A stretch of DNA of 50,965 bases, taken from assembly GCF_018221465.1 (NCBI RefSeq), contig NZ_JAAIKR010000020.1:1-50965 (forward strand), given 5' to 3'. Origin of the DNA: Shewanella intestini. Lineage in GTDB: Bacteria; Pseudomonadota; Gammaproteobacteria; Enterobacterales; Shewanellaceae. Below are positions 49,878 to 50,965 of the stretch, piece by piece. The notes under the pieces were generated by a model that was given only the letters and a program-made list of their open reading frames with translations, was not told where the DNA came from and made no database searches. The position numbers and the translations under genes are program-made. The first letter of the stretch is position 1. Each line of letters begins with the position of its first letter.

Positions 49878-50238
49878 TTGTTTTAGCCTTAGTTTGATAC
49901 CAGTCTTTAACGTTTGAATACAACATTAAGCATAAATAAAAAAAGGTGATACCTGCTAAGTCAGCGGCGACATCTGCAATTGAAGCTCTTCGGTAAGGTA
50001 ACATTGATTGAATCACTTCAATCATCATTGCATATAAGCTTAGTATGCTTGCTAACCAGTACCATTTGGGTTTGAACGCATAATAAGCTAAGTATGACAA
50101 CGCGAAGAAACTGCCTGCATGACCTAATTTGTCCATGTTAGTGAAATAAATAGGGTAGTTAGGCTTAGAAAAAACCAAATAACTGACTACCGCAAAGGTA
50201 ATTAATAAGGCCAACTTAAACACGTTTGTATAATTCAT
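49870..50238 (-). CDS. VanZ-like membrane protein
   Basis: A 122-aa membrane protein from the ATG at 50238, which has AGG at proper spacing; the longer frame to 50307 runs into the yajQ promoter region. About four membrane segments. The VanZ-type signatures are MDKLGHAGSFFALSYLAY and IEVIQSMLPYRRASIADVAADLAG. Named after glycopeptide-resistance VanZ but probably of general membrane function. The start of the panE-like gene overlaps it, so the two are coupled; the functional link is unclear. Confidence 0.85.
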   Translation of the reverse strand: MNYTNVFKLALLITFAVVSYLVFSKPNYPIYFTNMDKLGHAGSFFALSYLAYYAFKPKWYWLASILSLYAMMIEVIQSMLPYRRASIADVAADLAGITFFYLCLMLYSNVKDWYQTKAKTSD

Positions 50239-50384
50239 CACAAGCCTGAGTGGCCTCTTTAAAAAGTGTAATAGCATCATCATAAAAAAACTCACGCTTA
50301 ATGTCACTGTTAACCCTGTTAATCCCCAAATTTCATGCGGTTCGGTTTACAATAAGTCTTTTGGTTATACTGAGGAAACCGCTA

Positions 50385-50870
50385 ATGCCGTCAATGGATA
50401 TCGTCTCAGAAGTCGATGCAGTAGAACTACGCAATGCCGTGGATAATAGTCGCCGTGAAATCGACAGTCGTTATGATTTTCGCGGAAAAAACGTCAATAT
50501 TGAATTTAAAGACTTACAGGTAACGTTGTCAGCGGATGATGACTATTACTGTAAGCAAATGGTTGATGTCCTGCGGATGAACTTGAGCAAGCGTAATGTT
50601 GATCCCGCAGTGATGGAAGTAGATGAAAAAGCCCTGCATACAGGTAAAACCTTTTCTCTGCGAGTGCGTTTTAAAGAAGGTATTGAAACCGATATCGCAA
50701 AGAAATTAGTTAAAATCATTAAAGAAAGTAAACTAAAAGTGCAATCAGCCATTCAAGGCGACTCAGTCAGAGTGACTGGTAAGAAACGTGACGATTTACA
50801 AGCGGTGATGCAACTTGCACGTACATCAGAATTAGGCCAACCGTTTCAGTTTAATAATTTCAGAGATTAA
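50385..50870 (+). CDS. yajQ: YajQ family nucleotide-binding protein
   Basis: A 161-aa protein with paired ferredoxin-like domains that binds nucleotides; some homologues bind cyclic di-GMP. The start [20 protein letters not shown] is typical; GAGGAAA precedes the ATG at 50385. The frame extends upstream to 50301 but that is not conserved. Landmarks are [14 protein letters not shown] and [15 protein letters not shown], ending [10 protein letters not shown]. It is divergent from the VanZ-like gene, and a 6-bp tandem repeat follows its stop. Confidence 0.97.
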   Translation: MPSMDIVSEVDAVELRNAVDNSRREIDSRYDFRGKNVNIEFKDLQVTLSADDDYYCKQMVDVLRMNLSKRNVDPAVMEVDEKALHTGKTFSLRVRFKEGIETDIAKKLVKIIKESKLKVQSAIQGDSVRVTGKKRDDLQAVMQLARTSELGQPFQFNNFRD

Positions 50871-50894
50871 TCTGGCTGTGGCATTGTGATAATT

Positions 50895-50965
50895 GATGTA
50901 GATGTAGATGTAGATGTAGATGTAGATGTAGATGTAGATGTAGATGTAGATGTAGATGTAGATGT
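50895..50965. repeat. 6-bp tandem repeat (GATGTA), about 12 copies, cut by window edge
   Basis: The hexamer GATGTA repeats almost without change to the last base. It begins 25 bp past the yajQ stop and its end lies outside the window. The length is a multiple of three, but there is no start codon or ribosome site attached, so it is taken as non-coding. Confidence 0.95.

Overview
The window reads as ordinary chromosome of a marine gammaproteobacterium, most likely Shewanella or a close relative. The reasons are: the conserved lipA-lipB-dacA-rlpA-rodA-mrdA-rlmH-rsfS-nadD-holA-lptE-leuS and lnt-corC-ybeY-phoH-miaB/ubiF order shared with E. coli; the hemA-prfA-prmC-sirB2-sirB1-kdsA block; a GlyGly-CTERM protease; an MSHA-like pseudopilin; moderately AT-rich intergenic DNA. 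The species assignment is an inference; I had no database.

Layout. 1-14.5 kb (minus strand): lipoate synthesis (lipA, lipB), cell-wall elongation and turnover (dacA, rlpA, mltB, rodA, PBP2), ribosome maturation and silencing (rlmH, rsfS), NAD synthesis (nadD), replication (holA), LPS transport (lptE) and leuS. 14.6-21.8 kb: a zinc-ribbon protein, then lnt, corC, ybeY, phoH and miaB, with a pseudopilin gene translationally overlapping lnt and a small secreted unknown upstream of miaB. 22-25.1 kb (plus): ubiF, pth, ychF. 25.4-26.3 kb: seven tRNA genes, Met-Leu-Gln-Gln-Met-Leu-Gln, behind a promoter with a GC-rich discriminator. The ubiF-to-tRNA neighbourhood resembles the E. coli metT operon region.

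26.8-33.1 kb: accessory and conserved-hypothetical genes (PilZ-like, DUF2806-like, an MFS transporter, hemG with a b-type cytochrome-like membrane protein, a DsbA-like thiol oxidoreductase with a His-rich insert, a J-domain protein). 33.3-35.9 kb (minus): prs, ispE, lolB. 36.1-43.2 kb (plus): hemA, prfA, prmC, sirB2-like, sirB1, then a DUF819 transporter-like gene inserted before kdsA. 43.3-50.9 kb: accessory material: an EamA transporter, a small DUF3955-like membrane protein, a GlyGly-CTERM trypsin-like protease, a GNAT and a tautomerase homologue in a hairpin-rich stretch resembling integron cassettes, a PAP2 phosphatase, a PanE-like reductase with a VanZ-like protein, and yajQ.

Three short tandem repeats (units of 8, 10 and 6 bp) lie in intergenic DNA, two of them at the window edges. 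I see no insertion sequence, prophage, CRISPR array or rRNA. I did not find a clearly new multi-gene system. The best leads are the cassette-like segment at 46.4-47.9 kb with a tautomerase lacking Pro-1, the pseudopilin coupled to lnt, the duplicated tRNA array, and the hemG/cytochrome b pair.
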